The notes under the pieces were generated by a model, which worked only from the letters and a program-made list of their open reading frames with translations, did no database searches and was not told the origin of the DNA. Of a DNA stretch of 64,000 bases, positions 25,438-33,910 are shown piece by piece. The first letter of the stretch is position 1; each line of letters opens with the position of its first letter. The translations under genes and the position numbers were made by a program. The stretch comes from Fibrobacter sp. UBA4309. GTDB taxonomy: Bacteria; Fibrobacterota; Fibrobacteria; Fibrobacterales; Fibrobacteraceae. The DNA lies in contig NZ_DGUN01000049.1 in the NCBI RefSeq assembly GCF_002395745.1, forward strand, positions 180,689 to 244,688, read 5' to 3'.

Positions 25438-26799
25438 ATGTTTTCACAGCTGACCGACTCTCTAGAATCTACCCTCAAGAACCTGCGCGGACAGGGCAAG
25501 CTCACCGAAGAAAACGTCGCCGAATCGCTGCGCGAAGTGCGCCGCGCCTTCCTCGAAGCCGACGTGAACTTCAACGTGACCCGCGACTTCGTGAAGGCCG
25601 TCAAGGAAAAGGCCCTCGGGAGCGAAGTCCTGAACTCGGTGACCCCCGGTCAGCAGATCGTGAAAATCATCCACGACGAGCTCGTCGCCGTGATGGGTGG
25701 AGAAACCAAGGAAATCAACCTCTCCGGCCCCGCTCCGGTCGGCATCATGATGGCGGGCCTCCAGGGTTCCGGCAAGACGACCTTCGCGGGCAAGATTGCC
25801 CTCTGGATGCGCAGCAAGAAGAAGAGGAAGCCTCTCCTCGTGGCGGCGGACGTGTACCGCCCTGCAGCCATCAAGCAGTTGCAGGTGCTCGGCAAGTCTA
25901 TCGGCATCCCGGTCTACGACGAAGGCCAGGGCGACCCGGTGGAAATCATCAAGCACGGCTACCAGTATGCGAAAGACAACGGTTTCGACCTCGTAATTTA
26001 CGATACCGCGGGCCGTCTGCAGATCGACGAAGAACTGATGCAGGAACTCGAGAAGGCGAAGGAAGCCGTCCACCCCGACGAAATCCTGTTCGTGGCCGAC
26101 GCGATGATCGGCCAGGAAGCGGTGAACGTCGCCGAGACCTTCTGGCAGCGACTCAGCTTCACGGGCGTCTGCCTCTCCAAGATGGACGGCGATACCCGCG
26201 GCGGTGCGGCACTCAGCATCAAGAAGATGACGGGCGTGCCTATATGCTTTATCGGCGTGGGCGAAAAGCTCCCCGACATCGACCTGTTCCACCCCGACCG
26301 CATGGCAAGCCGTATTCTCGGCATGGGCGACGTGGTCTCCCTCGTGGAAAAGGCGCAGCAGGTTATCGACGAGAAGGACGCGAAGGACCTCAAGAAAAAG
26401 ATTCTCAACAACACGTTCGACCTGAACGACTTCTTGAACCAGCTCCGCACCATCAAGAAACTCGGCCGCATCAAGGACATCTTGAGCCTGATTCCGGGAC
26501 TCAACAAGCTTCCGCTCGACCAGATTGACGAGAAGCAGCTCGTTTACGTGGAAGCGGTGCTCAGCTCCATGACGCCCAAGGAAAGGAAAAAGCCCGAAAT
26601 CCTGGACGGCAGCCGCAAGGCCCGCATCGCCAAGGGTTCCGGCACCGAAATCGGACGCGTGAACGCCGTGCTCAAGCAGTACGAGGGCATGAAGGAAATG
26701 TTCAAGAAGGTCGGCGCGTTCGCCAAGAAACAGAACAACGGCGGGACCATCGGCAGCAACTACACACCGCCCAAGCAGAAGAAAAAGAAGAAGAAGTAG
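25438..26799 (+). CDS. ffh: Signal recognition particle protein Ffh (SRP54)
   Basis: GTPase that binds signal sequences of nascent membrane proteins and delivers ribosomes to FtsY. 453 residues: N domain, G domain with P-loop GLQGSGKTT (108-116), DTAGR (189-193) and the TKMDGDTRGG-like region (here SKMDGDTRGGAA), then a methionine-rich M domain (about 320-430) and a lysine-rich tail. Standalone gene; the 4.5S RNA and ftsY are not in this window. Confidence 0.97.
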   Translation: MFSQLTDSLESTLKNLRGQGKLTEENVAESLREVRRAFLEADVNFNVTRDFVKAVKEKALGSEVLNSVTPGQQIVKIIHDELVAVMGGETKEINLSGPAPVGIMMAGLQGSGKTTFAGKIALWMRSKKKRKPLLVAADVYRPAAIKQLQVLGKSIGIPVYDEGQGDPVEIIKHGYQYAKDNGFDLVIYDTAGRLQIDEELMQELEKAKEAVHPDEILFVADAMIGQEAVNVAETFWQRLSFTGVCLSKMDGDTRGGAALSIKKMTGVPICFIGVGEKLPDIDLFHPDRMASRILGMGDVVSLVEKAQQVIDEKDAKDLKKKILNNTFDLNDFLNQLRTIKKLGRIKDILSLIPGLNKLPLDQIDEKQLVYVEAVLSSMTPKERKKPEILDGSRKARIAKGSGTEIGRVNAVLKQYEGMKEMFKKVGAFAKKQNNGGTIGSNYTPPKQKKKKKK

Positions 26800-26811
26800 G
26801 CATTTTTACGA

Positions 26812-26839
26812 GGGCGGGACGACTATGGTTTTCCCGCCC
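26812..26839 (+). terminator. Possible terminator of ffh
   Basis: Perfect 8-bp stem GGGCGGGA/TCCCGCCC with a 12-nt loop, 12 nt after the ffh stop. No T-run follows, so the call is weak. Confidence 0.45.
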
Positions 26840-26944
26840 GTATCATATAGCGCCCCTTTTGTTTCATTCACAGAAAATAATTTTCCATACATCACACTTT
26901 TCTGTATTTTCAGCATAAAAACACGATTTTTGTATCATTCCTTA

Positions 26945-26973
26945 TTGACTTTTGAAAATTTTGAAGTTATATT
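26945..26973 (+). promoter_or_regulatory. Sigma-70 promoter of TIGR02147-lipoprotein cluster
   Basis: TTGACT (26945-26950), exactly 17 nt, TATATT (26968-26973), in an AT-rich region 22 nt upstream of the first start codon. Confidence 0.75.
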
Positions 26974-26994
26974 AAAAGCGTAAGGAAACACGAT

Positions 26995-27807
26995 ATGAAG
27001 CCGATTACCGATTACCAGGATTACCGACGCTACATGCGCGACTTCTACGAGGAGAAGAAGAAGTCAGGATTCACCTGGCGTGAATTCTCGAAGGTCGCCG
27101 GGTTCGCGTCGCCGTCGTACCTCAAGCTGGTGAGCGAAGGCAAGAGCTCCCTCAGCCGCGTGGGGCTGCCGCGCGTAGCCAACGCGATGGGGCTTACGGG
27201 TTACGAGCTCACCTACTTCGAGAAGATGGTCGAATTCGGGAACGCGAAGAACGACACGAAGAAGAAGGCCGCGTTCGCGGAACTCACCCGCATCGCCAAG
27301 GAGCAGAAGGCCCGCGTCATCGATTCCGACACGTTCGCCTACTACGATTCCGCCATCAACTCCATCGTGCGCGAGCTCGCTCCCCTGATGCCGGGTGCGC
27401 TCCCGAACGAGATAGCGAAGCGCATCAAGCACATCTACACCGCGCAGCAGGTGCGCGATTCGCTTGCGATGCTCACCCGCGCAAAGTTCCTCGAGGAGAC
27501 CGGCGAGAACGTTTACCGCCAGACGCACAAGGCCATCACCGGCTCAACCGAGGCCATCCCGCTTGCGCTGCGCAGCATGAACCGTGAAATGACCGACCTT
27601 GCGAAAGAGGCCATCGACACGGTCGACGTGCGCGAGAGGAACATCTCGGGCGTCACCATGGGCGTAGACGCCTGGACGCTCGCGAGGATCAACGACGAAG
27701 TGAACAAGTGCCGCCGCCGCATCATCGCGCTCGCGAACAGCAGCCGGAAAATCGACCGCGTGTACCGTCTGAACTTGCAACTCTTCCCGCTTACGGACAA
27801 TGTATAG
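26995..27807 (+). CDS. TIGR02147 family (Fsuc_second) protein
   Basis: 270 residues of a paralogous family first defined in Fibrobacter succinogenes (its second-largest). The N-terminus YQDYRRYMRDFYEEKKK is followed by a helix-turn-helix-like stretch FTWREFSKVAGFASPSYLKLV, the conserved GLTGYELTYFEKMVEF and, near the end, SGVTMGVDAW. It is probably a DNA-binding regulator; this is inferred. Two lipoproteins follow on the same strand at 11 and 26 nt, an arrangement that suggests it controls or is co-expressed with them. Confidence 0.92.
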   Translation: MKPITDYQDYRRYMRDFYEEKKKSGFTWREFSKVAGFASPSYLKLVSEGKSSLSRVGLPRVANAMGLTGYELTYFEKMVEFGNAKNDTKKKAAFAELTRIAKEQKARVIDSDTFAYYDSAINSIVRELAPLMPGALPNEIAKRIKHIYTAQQVRDSLAMLTRAKFLEETGENVYRQTHKAITGSTEAIPLALRSMNREMTDLAKEAIDTVDVRERNISGVTMGVDAWTLARINDEVNKCRRRIIALANSSRKIDRVYRLNLQLFPLTDNV

Positions 27808-27818
27808 GAGAATCGGCC

Positions 27819-28406
27819 ATGATGAAACTCAAGATTGTAAGCACTTTCGCCATGCTGGCCCTGTTCGTAGCGCTTGCCGCCTGCGGCAAAGACAACACCG
27901 CCGGCACCGACGAGCAGGCGAACTCCGTAACCGCCCTCGACAGCGCGCTTGCCGAATGGCTTGTAACCGATACGCTTGTCGCCCCCGAACCGCAATACCC
28001 GCCGGTTCACTCGTCATACGACCTCATCATTACGGATCCAGACAACCCGAACCGCAACCCGGGCGTAAAGGTGAAGAACGGGACGCTGTACAAAAATGTC
28101 GACACCGATTTCGAATCGCTCGCCTGCGGAACCGATTCTAACTGGTTCGCCTATTCCGTCAATGCAGGCGACACGCTGATACGGAAGTACCTCACCCTGC
28201 CGGATTCCCTGAGCGCGGATGATTTCGAAACGGACTGCATCGCCGAAGGAGGCTCGTTCAATACGGACACCACAAGCGAAGCCGCCGGCCAGCACCTCCA
28301 CACCTGCGACCTGGAAACCGCCGGACACCTGTCCCAAGCTAGGCAGTACGTGGACCCGAACTGGAAAAAGTACGTAGAACTTATCGTCGGCATCTGCCGC
28401 GATTAA
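27819..28406 (+). CDS. Lipoprotein, paralogue of the next gene
   Basis: 195 residues. Signal peptide with lipobox LAAC (Cys about residue 22), then a Thr/Asp/Glu-rich exported domain. It resembles the following gene in layout: a TDTLVAPEPQYP-like region, a C-terminal DCIAEGGSFNTDT motif with cysteines, and an ending YVDPNWKKYVELIVGICRD. Four cysteines after the lipobox suggest disulphides. Two adjacent ATGs are possible; AGGAG is 8 nt before the first. The function is unknown. Confidence 0.8.
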   Translation: MMKLKIVSTFAMLALFVALAACGKDNTAGTDEQANSVTALDSALAEWLVTDTLVAPEPQYPPVHSSYDLIITDPDNPNRNPGVKVKNGTLYKNVDTDFESLACGTDSNWFAYSVNAGDTLIRKYLTLPDSLSADDFETDCIAEGGSFNTDTTSEAAGQHLHTCDLETAGHLSQARQYVDPNWKKYVELIVGICRD

Positions 28407-28432
28407 AACCATAAACCGTTAGGAGGAAACCT

Positions 28433-29095
28433 ATGAACAACAACATCAAGACAATCGCCTGCGGGCTCGCCGCGCTCGCGCTGTACGCCTGTTCAAGCGA
28501 CAACGCGTCCGCCCCGGAACAGGCCATTTCGCAAGCATCCAACAATATCGTGGAGCAACAGCACATACGCATCGATCCGACGGACGAAACGGATTCCATC
28601 CCCGAAAGCTGGCTGGAAGGCTACACGCTCAGCCAAATGATCATGGTCGACCACTGGTGTGTCGAAAGCCCAGAACATCCGGATAATCCCATGTGGTGCT
28701 TCCCGCCAAGGGTCCAATTAGAAAGCGGGACAGTAACCAATATGTATTGGGGAACAAGTGACTACATCCGCTGCGAACTGGCTGAAGATACCCTTACTTA
28801 TCGCGAGCACCTCTCCATGGACGATAGTACCGTATCGAAAACGTTGAGCCGCAACGCGGCCAAATACGTCACCGGTATCGAGGAAGCATTCCGGGATTCC
28901 TGCGAAGCCGAGGGAGGGACATTCATCGATACTAACGAAGACGCCCTTGAATGCGAGGTCAAGACGAAGCCCCTGGAATGTGAAGGCTGTCCGAAAGACA
29001 TAGCCCGCACCTACAGCGACCCGTACTGGAGACCTTTCGCCGAGATGGTTATCTCCCCCTGCAGGATAAGACCGCAGATTGAGCCCATCGAGTAA
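28433..29095 (+). CDS. Lipoprotein, paralogue of the preceding gene
   Basis: 220 residues. Signal peptide with lipobox LYAC (Cys about residue 20). Shares with its neighbour the motif SCEAEGGTFIDTN and the ending ARTYSDPYWRPFAEMVISPC, so the pair arose by duplication. It has additional cysteine pairs (ECEGC). The start has AGGAGG. It ends in a strong terminator, closing the TIGR02147 cluster. Confidence 0.8.
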   Translation: MNNNIKTIACGLAALALYACSSDNASAPEQAISQASNNIVEQQHIRIDPTDETDSIPESWLEGYTLSQMIMVDHWCVESPEHPDNPMWCFPPRVQLESGTVTNMYWGTSDYIRCELAEDTLTYREHLSMDDSTVSKTLSRNAAKYVTGIEEAFRDSCEAEGGTFIDTNEDALECEVKTKPLECEGCPKDIARTYSDPYWRPFAEMVISPCRIRPQIEPIE

Positions 29096-29135
29096 AAACG
29101 CCTTTTTTAGGCAGAATTCGCCAATTTTTATGGTT

Positions 29136-29160
29136 AAGCGGGTGTAAAAACCCGCTTTTT
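29136..29160 (+). terminator. Intrinsic terminator of lipoprotein cluster
   Basis: AAGCGGGT/ACCCGCTT stem with a 6-nt loop, then five T. Confidence 0.88.
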
Positions 29161-29181
29161 CACGTTAGTTTGTACGCAAAA

Positions 29182-29237
29182 GACGGAAAAATTTTACATT
29201 CCGTCCTTTACACACAAGATGTGAATTGTTATATTTG
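29182..29237 (+). promoter_or_regulatory. rpsP operon promoter with upstream inverted repeat
   Basis: TTTACA (29207-29212), 17 nt, then TATATT (29230-29235, extended TATATTTG). Immediately upstream is an inverted repeat GACGGAA-N10-TTCCGTC (29182-29205). The leader to rpsP is about 50 nt and contains GAGG near the start. Confidence 0.65.
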
Positions 29238-29291
29238 GCAAAAAATTAAACATCCACCCCCGAATCCCGGGGAAAACCCAAAGAGGTTAAA

Positions 29292-29741
29292 ATGGCAACC
29301 GTTATCCGTCTCGCCCGCTTCGGCAAGCGTCACAACCCCATCTACCGCGCAGTGGTCATCGACTCCCGCAAGGCCCGCGACGATAGCTTTATCGAACAGG
29401 TTGGTTTCTACAACCCGAACACCAAGACCCCGGACATCAAGTTCGACCAGGAAAAGGTTCTCAAGTGGCTCCAGACCGGCGCCCAGCCGTCCGACACCGT
29501 CCGTAGCCTCCTGAAGAAGGTCGGCATCATGGACCTCTTCCACGAAATCCGCGCCGGCCGTTCCATCGAAGGCAAGGTCGCCACTCCGCGTCCGGAAAAG
29601 GCCAAGAAGGCCAAGCTCGGTCCGAAGGCTCTCGCCAAGATCGAAGCTGAAAAGGCTGCCAAGGAAGCTGCCGCTGCTGAAGCTGCCGCTGCCGCCGAAG
29701 CTCCGGCCGAAGCCGCTGCCGAAGCCCCGGCCGAAGCATAA
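29292..29741 (+). CDS. rpsP: 30S ribosomal protein S16 with Ala-rich tail
   Basis: Ribosomal protein S16 for small-subunit assembly. The ~85-residue core is standard (MATVIRLARFGKRHNPIYR, then FIEQVGFYNP). The protein is 149 residues because of a C-terminal extension rich in Ala, Glu and Lys with repeated AEAPAEA-type units; such tails occur in FCB-group S16. First gene of the translation operon; a terminator follows it. Confidence 0.97.
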   Translation: MATVIRLARFGKRHNPIYRAVVIDSRKARDDSFIEQVGFYNPNTKTPDIKFDQEKVLKWLQTGAQPSDTVRSLLKKVGIMDLFHEIRAGRSIEGKVATPRPEKAKKAKLGPKALAKIEAEKAAKEAAAAEAAAAAEAPAEAAAEAPAEA

Positions 29742-29759
29742 TCATATAGCTTTAAAAAG

Positions 29760-29788
29760 GTCCTGTGCCCGCGCACGGGACTTTTTTT
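29760..29788 (+). terminator. Strong terminator between rpsP and rimM
   Basis: Stem GTCC-GTGC/GCAC-GGAC (9 bp with one mismatch), 4-nt loop, seven T. It would uncouple S16 from downstream rimM-trmD-rplS, either as a partial terminator or because the latter have their own promoter. Confidence 0.88.
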
Positions 29789-29895
29789 GTCCCGATCTTA
29801 AGCGACCAGCCAAGAGCCTATATGAACGTGATGGATCCTCGGCCTTTGGCCAAGGATGACATTCCACACCCCACATGCCGCATTCCACACTCCAC

Positions 29896-30489
29896 ATGCC
29901 TGAATCCGAAGAGTACATCACTGTCTGCCAGCTCATGCGTACGCATGGCGTGAAAGGGTACATCAAGGCGATGCCCCTGACCCACGACCTCACGCGTCAC
30001 GAGAGCCTCAAGGCAGTCCGTCTCAAGAAGACGAACGGCGAAGTGCTGGAACTGGAACTGGAAGATTCCAAGCTTGCGAACACGATCTGGCTCCTGAAAT
30101 TCAAGGGCTACGATTCCCCCGAATCCATTGCACATTTCGTCAACGGCGACCTGATGATTCCCAAGTCCGAAAGGCTACCGCTCCCCGAGGGGCAGTACTA
30201 CCTCGACGACCTGGAAGGTTTCCGTGTTCATACCGAAGACGGTCGTGACATCGGAGAAGTCGTCTCCGTAGAGGAACTCCCGACGGTGGACGCCTTCGAC
30301 ATCAAGTTCGACCCGCAATACCAGACCGAATTCAGCAACAAGCGCATCCTCGCCCCGTGGATAGACGACTGCGTCCTCGAAATCAACGACGAGGGCCGCT
30401 TCATCGTCTGCGATGCCGGCTACCTGCGGGCGCTCTGCCCCGAGGACCACAGCTCCGAGGCGGATTCGGCCAACGACGGGGGTGCATAG
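29896..30489 (+). CDS. rimM: Ribosome maturation factor RimM
   Basis: Assembly factor for the 30S head that binds S19. The chosen start at 29896 gives 197 residues: PESEEYITVCQLMRTHGVKG is the family start, followed by a PRC-barrel half with GQYYLDDLEGFRV and VPTVDAFDI-like EELPTVDAFDI. An alternative ATG at 29875 lies in a short repeat of CATTCCACA-type units just before. No Shine-Dalgarno is visible at either. Overlaps trmD by 1 nt. Confidence 0.92.
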   Translation: MPESEEYITVCQLMRTHGVKGYIKAMPLTHDLTRHESLKAVRLKKTNGEVLELELEDSKLANTIWLLKFKGYDSPESIAHFVNGDLMIPKSERLPLPEGQYYLDDLEGFRVHTEDGRDIGEVVSVEELPTVDAFDIKFDPQYQTEFSNKRILAPWIDDCVLEINDEGRFIVCDAGYLRALCPEDHSSEADSANDGGA

Positions 30490-31193
30490 TGAGAATCGAC
30501 TGCATCACCATCTTCCCCGAGATGTTCGCCCCGATGAAAAGTTCCATCATGGGCCGGGCCCAGACCAAGGGCCTGCTGGACTTCAATACGGTCTACCTGC
30601 GCGACTTCGCCATCAACGACTACGGCCAGGTGGACGATGTCCCCTACGGGGGCGAACCGGGCATGGTGCTCCGGCCGGAACCGCTGGCGAAAGCCATCCG
30701 TAGTACCGGGGTCAAGCAGGACGGAGGCAAGGTCATCTACCTGACCGCCGACGGGGTCCCCTTCACGCACAAGATTGCCGAGGAACTTTCCAAGGAAAGC
30801 CACCTGGTGCTCGTGTGCGGGCACTACAAGGGAATCGACGACCGCATCCGCCAGACCGAGGTCGACATGGAGATTTCCATAGGCGATTTCGTGGTCAGCG
30901 GCGGCGAACTGCCCGCCATGATCGTTGCCGACGCAGTGGTCCGCCTGCTGGACGGCGCCCTCGGGCACCGGGAAAGCGGCGATACGGACTCCTTTGCGCA
31001 GGGCGTACTGGGATGGCCGGTCTACACCCGTCCGGAGGAATTCGAGGGCAAAAAGGTCCCCGAAGTCCTGCTTTCGGGCCATCACAGGAACATTTCCGAG
31101 TGGCGGAGGCAGGAATCCCTAAAAAGAACGCAAGAAAGACGTCCGGACATCTTTGAAAAACTTGAATTAAATACTAAATTTGGCGACAAATAA
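30489..31193 (+). CDS. trmD: tRNA (guanine37-N1)-methyltransferase TrmD
   Basis: SAM-dependent methylation of G37 in tRNAs, preventing +1 frameshifts. 234 residues with the trefoil-knot SPOUT motifs: DDVPYGGEPGMVLRPEP, LVCGHYKGIDDR and SIGDFVVSGGELPAM. It starts with GTG overlapping the rimM stop (TAGTG), so translation is coupled. The C-terminal EVLLSGHHRNISEWRR is conserved. Confidence 0.97.
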   Translation: MRIDCITIFPEMFAPMKSSIMGRAQTKGLLDFNTVYLRDFAINDYGQVDDVPYGGEPGMVLRPEPLAKAIRSTGVKQDGGKVIYLTADGVPFTHKIAEELSKESHLVLVCGHYKGIDDRIRQTEVDMEISIGDFVVSGGELPAMIVADAVVRLLDGALGHRESGDTDSFAQGVLGWPVYTRPEEFEGKKVPEVLLSGHHRNISEWRRQESLKRTQERRPDIFEKLELNTKFGDK

Positions 31194-31208
31194 TAAGAGG
31201 TACACATT

Positions 31209-31556
31209 ATGTCCCTGAACATCGAAGCAATCCATAACGAAAACGTGAAGACCGACATGCCGGAATTCCGCGCCGGTGACACCGTTACCGTTAATGTCAA
31301 GGTCATTGAAGGCACCAAGGAACGTATCCAGCCGTTCAAGGGTGTTGTCATCCAGCAGAAGAACACCGGTATTTCCAAGACCGTCACCGTCCGCAAGATG
31401 TCCGGCGCCGTTGCCGTCGAACGCATTTTCCCGGTGAACTCCCCGCGCATCGACTCCATTGTCATCGATCGTAACGGCAAGGTCCGCCAGTCTCGCATCT
31501 ACTACATGCGCAAGCTCCGTGGCAAGGCCGCCCGTATCGACGAGCGCGAAGCCTAA
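31209..31556 (+). CDS. rplS: 50S ribosomal protein L19
   Basis: 115 residues, the usual length. KTDMPEFRAGDTVTVNVKV, ERIQPFKGVVIQ and the C-terminal RRSKLYYLR equivalent RQSRIYYMRKLRGKAARI identify L19, located at the 30S-50S interface. It has an AGAGG ribosome-binding site. Fourth gene of the rpsP-rimM-trmD-rplS set. Confidence 0.97.
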   Translation: MSLNIEAIHNENVKTDMPEFRAGDTVTVNVKVIEGTKERIQPFKGVVIQQKNTGISKTVTVRKMSGAVAVERIFPVNSPRIDSIVIDRNGKVRQSRIYYMRKLRGKAARIDEREA

Positions 31557-31583
31557 TTAAAGGCCTGGAGGGGTTATTTCCCG

Positions 31584-32495
31584 ATGATCACGGGGGATTC
31601 CCAGCAACAAGTTATCCCGCCTACGCGGTCTCACGTGAAGGCGGGTTTTGTTGTATACTCTCCGGACTCCGGAAAGCGCAACATCATCATTCTCGAAGAA
31701 GGCGAACTGGCCGCCGTCGACCGCAGTAACGGAATCCGCTCCACCGTTTTCAAGATGCAGCCGGGAGACCTGATCGGCGTAGCAGCCCTCCTGGAACACG
31801 AAAGCTTCAAGTACCCCATCGAAGCGACCCGCGATTCCACGATCAGCATCGTCACCGAAGAATGCATGGAATCGGAGCTCAAGACCCTCCCTGTCTGGAT
31901 GCTCGCCGTCATCAAGAACCTTTCTTCCAAGACGCGCAAGCTCAAGGAAGCCCTGTTCAAGACCCGTTGCGAGAACACCCTCAAGAGCCTCGCCGAATAC
32001 TGCAGCCACCTCGAAGCCAAGAAGGACTACCCCCTCGACGAATTCATCCAGGAATTCCACTGGCTGACCAAGATTTCGAAGGCGACCATCCAGGAAGACA
32101 TCAAGACGCTCGTGCGCCGCAAGTTCCTGATACAAAAGGGAGAGAAGTCTTCGTCCATCCGCATCGCCTCCCCTATACTGCTACAGATTTTCGTAGACTA
32201 CCAGATTGCCACGGAAAAGGGCGAAACCTGGGCGCCGTTCATGCTGACGCTCGACCAGAAACGCGTACTGGTGAAGCTTTCTTCTATCGACCAGTCGCAG
32301 AAAATGGACGCCCCGGCATGGATAGCCTTCTTCACGGAACAGAAAATCAACATCAATGTCGCCGAGTGGATCCGCTTGCAGAAGTTCGGCTGGTTCCAGC
32401 CCGACAGCGGGAACACGTTCTCGCCCTGTACAGATAACATAAAGTACTACCTGGCGGCGCTGCATTTCGAGACGAATATCCGGGGGGTGCTGTAA
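31584..32495 (+). CDS. CRP-like cyclic-nucleotide-binding-fold protein, degenerate pocket
   Basis: 303 residues, starting 27 nt after rplS with a GGAGGGG ribosome-binding site. The N-terminal ~130 residues have the cNMP-binding fold (FKMQPGDLIGVAALLEHES resembles the phosphate-binding cassette), but the Arg that grips the cyclic phosphate is not at the expected place. The middle contains a winged-helix-like stretch FHWLTKISKATIQEDIKTLVRRKFL. It overlaps the next, related gene by 1 nt. Probably a sensor or regulator coupled to the ribosomal operon; the ligand is unknown. Confidence 0.75.
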   Translation: MITGDSQQQVIPPTRSHVKAGFVVYSPDSGKRNIIILEEGELAAVDRSNGIRSTVFKMQPGDLIGVAALLEHESFKYPIEATRDSTISIVTEECMESELKTLPVWMLAVIKNLSSKTRKLKEALFKTRCENTLKSLAEYCSHLEAKKDYPLDEFIQEFHWLTKISKATIQEDIKTLVRRKFLIQKGEKSSSIRIASPILLQIFVDYQIATEKGETWAPFMLTLDQKRVLVKLSSIDQSQKMDAPAWIAFFTEQKININVAEWIRLQKFGWFQPDSGNTFSPCTDNIKYYLAALHFETNIRGVL

Positions 32496-33433
32496 TGCAG
32501 ATTGCCGTCGGAGAATACCTCTGCCTGGAAGGCGACAAGGCGAATTCGCTCTACATCGTCAAGTCGGGGATGCTGGTCGGCTTTTCCAAGGCAACCGAAG
32601 GTGCGCCCCTGCAGAACTTTGGACCGGGCAGCATCATCGGCGAGTTCAGCCTGCTCGAAAGCGCGGCTCACGAGCTGACGCTCCGCGCGGCAGAAGATAC
32701 CGTCATCGAGGTCATCGAACAGGGCAAGTTGCAATCCACACTCGACAAGCACCCGAACTGGCTCAGGTCTATCCTTACCTTCTTGACCAGCCGTTGCCAT
32801 ATCGCCGAGGAGAACAAGAAAAAGAGCGACATGATACAGGCGCTTCCTTCGCTGTTGTATATTCTTTCTTCACACATCCAGGAAACGGGTTCGGATTCCA
32901 TGCCCCTGGAACTCCTGCAAAAGAAGGTCATCGCGTTGAACAATTCGCCCGCCGAAGAAACAGACCGGCTCCTCGCATCGCTGCAAAACCTCGGCCTTCT
33001 GAAGGTCTCCGGGGAACAGGACAAGGTTGTCCGGGCCGAAAGCCTGCAGACAATTCCGCTTCTCTACGAGACGCTGCGCTACAGAGCCTTGAACCAGAAG
33101 GTCTCGCCGAATATCCTTTCGATGACCGAACAGATGGTCCTTTCCACGTTCGTAAAAATCGCACGCGACAGCAACGTGCCCCAGCACAACGGCCTCTGCA
33201 CCATTACCACGGAGCAGCTCAAGGCCGAGGCGAAAAAATCCATGCACGGGCTTACGCTCACCTCCAGGACAATCGCCCCGCTCGTAGAAAAGAATCTCCT
33301 GGAACCTTCCAACGCCTTCGACATCCATGCCCCGCTGGAACAGGTCAGCTTTTTCTTCGCCGATTTCGAGAAGATTCTGGATCTGTTGGAACTCAACCGC
33401 ATTTTCCCGTTGCTAGACAAGAACCTTGTTTAG
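32495..33433 (+). CDS. CRP-like cyclic-nucleotide-binding-fold protein, second of tandem pair
   Basis: 312 residues with a clear cNMP-binding-fold N-terminus (GEYLCLEGDKANSLYIVKSG, then FGPGSIIGEFSLLES). The cassette keeps the GE pair but lacks the ligand Arg (HELTLRA follows), so cAMP/cGMP binding is doubtful. Further on, LASLQNLGLLKV and LTLTSRTIAPLVEKNLLEP look like winged-helix segments, though no classic CRP HTH is obvious. Translationally coupled to its paralogue by TAATG. Confidence 0.75.
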   Translation: MQIAVGEYLCLEGDKANSLYIVKSGMLVGFSKATEGAPLQNFGPGSIIGEFSLLESAAHELTLRAAEDTVIEVIEQGKLQSTLDKHPNWLRSILTFLTSRCHIAEENKKKSDMIQALPSLLYILSSHIQETGSDSMPLELLQKKVIALNNSPAEETDRLLASLQNLGLLKVSGEQDKVVRAESLQTIPLLYETLRYRALNQKVSPNILSMTEQMVLSTFVKIARDSNVPQHNGLCTITTEQLKAEAKKSMHGLTLTSRTIAPLVEKNLLEPSNAFDIHAPLEQVSFFFADFEKILDLLELNRIFPLLDKNLV

Positions 33434-33529
33434 CAACGCGCCGAGCCCATACCCCACATCATCAGTCATCCCACATTCTTTTCTATATTTTTCCCTGTAA
33501 CAAAAATTCACCTTAAAACAAGGCCTATT

Positions 33530-33892
33530 ATGAAACTCACTGCCCTTATCGTGACTCTTTCCTCCATCGCCGCTTTTGCCGAAGAAGCTGCCCCCGAACA
33601 GCCGAGCGCACTCGCCAGCTTCCTCCCGCTGATTCTCCTATTTGGCGTGATGTGGCTTTTCTTTATCCGCCCGAAGAGCAAGGAAATGAAGCAGATGGAA
33701 GAAATGCGCAAGGCGCTCAAGAAGGGTGACAAGGTCATGACCTCTGCCGGCATTATCGGGACCATCACCAACATGGAAGAAGGTTCCAACATCATTACCG
33801 TCCGTACCGGTTCGACCACTCTCATCGACTTCGAAAAGCAGGCTATCCTCCGCGTGCTGAATGCCGAAGCCAAGCCTGAAGAAAAGAAGTAG
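33530..33892 (+). CDS. yajC: Preprotein translocase accessory protein YajC
   Basis: 120-residue inner-membrane protein of the SecDF-YajC complex. A short N-terminal region is followed by one membrane helix (SFLPLILLFGVMWLFFIRPKSKE) and the conserved MRKALKKGDKVMTSAGIIGTI. First of a run of closely spaced genes with def, a SpoIID-like gene and mtaB. Confidence 0.95.
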   Translation: MKLTALIVTLSSIAAFAEEAAPEQPSALASFLPLILLFGVMWLFFIRPKSKEMKQMEEMRKALKKGDKVMTSAGIIGTITNMEEGSNIITVRTGSTTLIDFEKQAILRVLNAEAKPEEKK

Positions 33893-33910
33893 TTGGAACA
33901 AAGGTAAACC

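Noticed and set aside
29680..29741. Ala/Glu repeats at the end of rpsP as a sign of an error
   Set aside because: Such C-terminal extensions are known in FCB-group S16 proteins, and the frame ends cleanly before the terminator.
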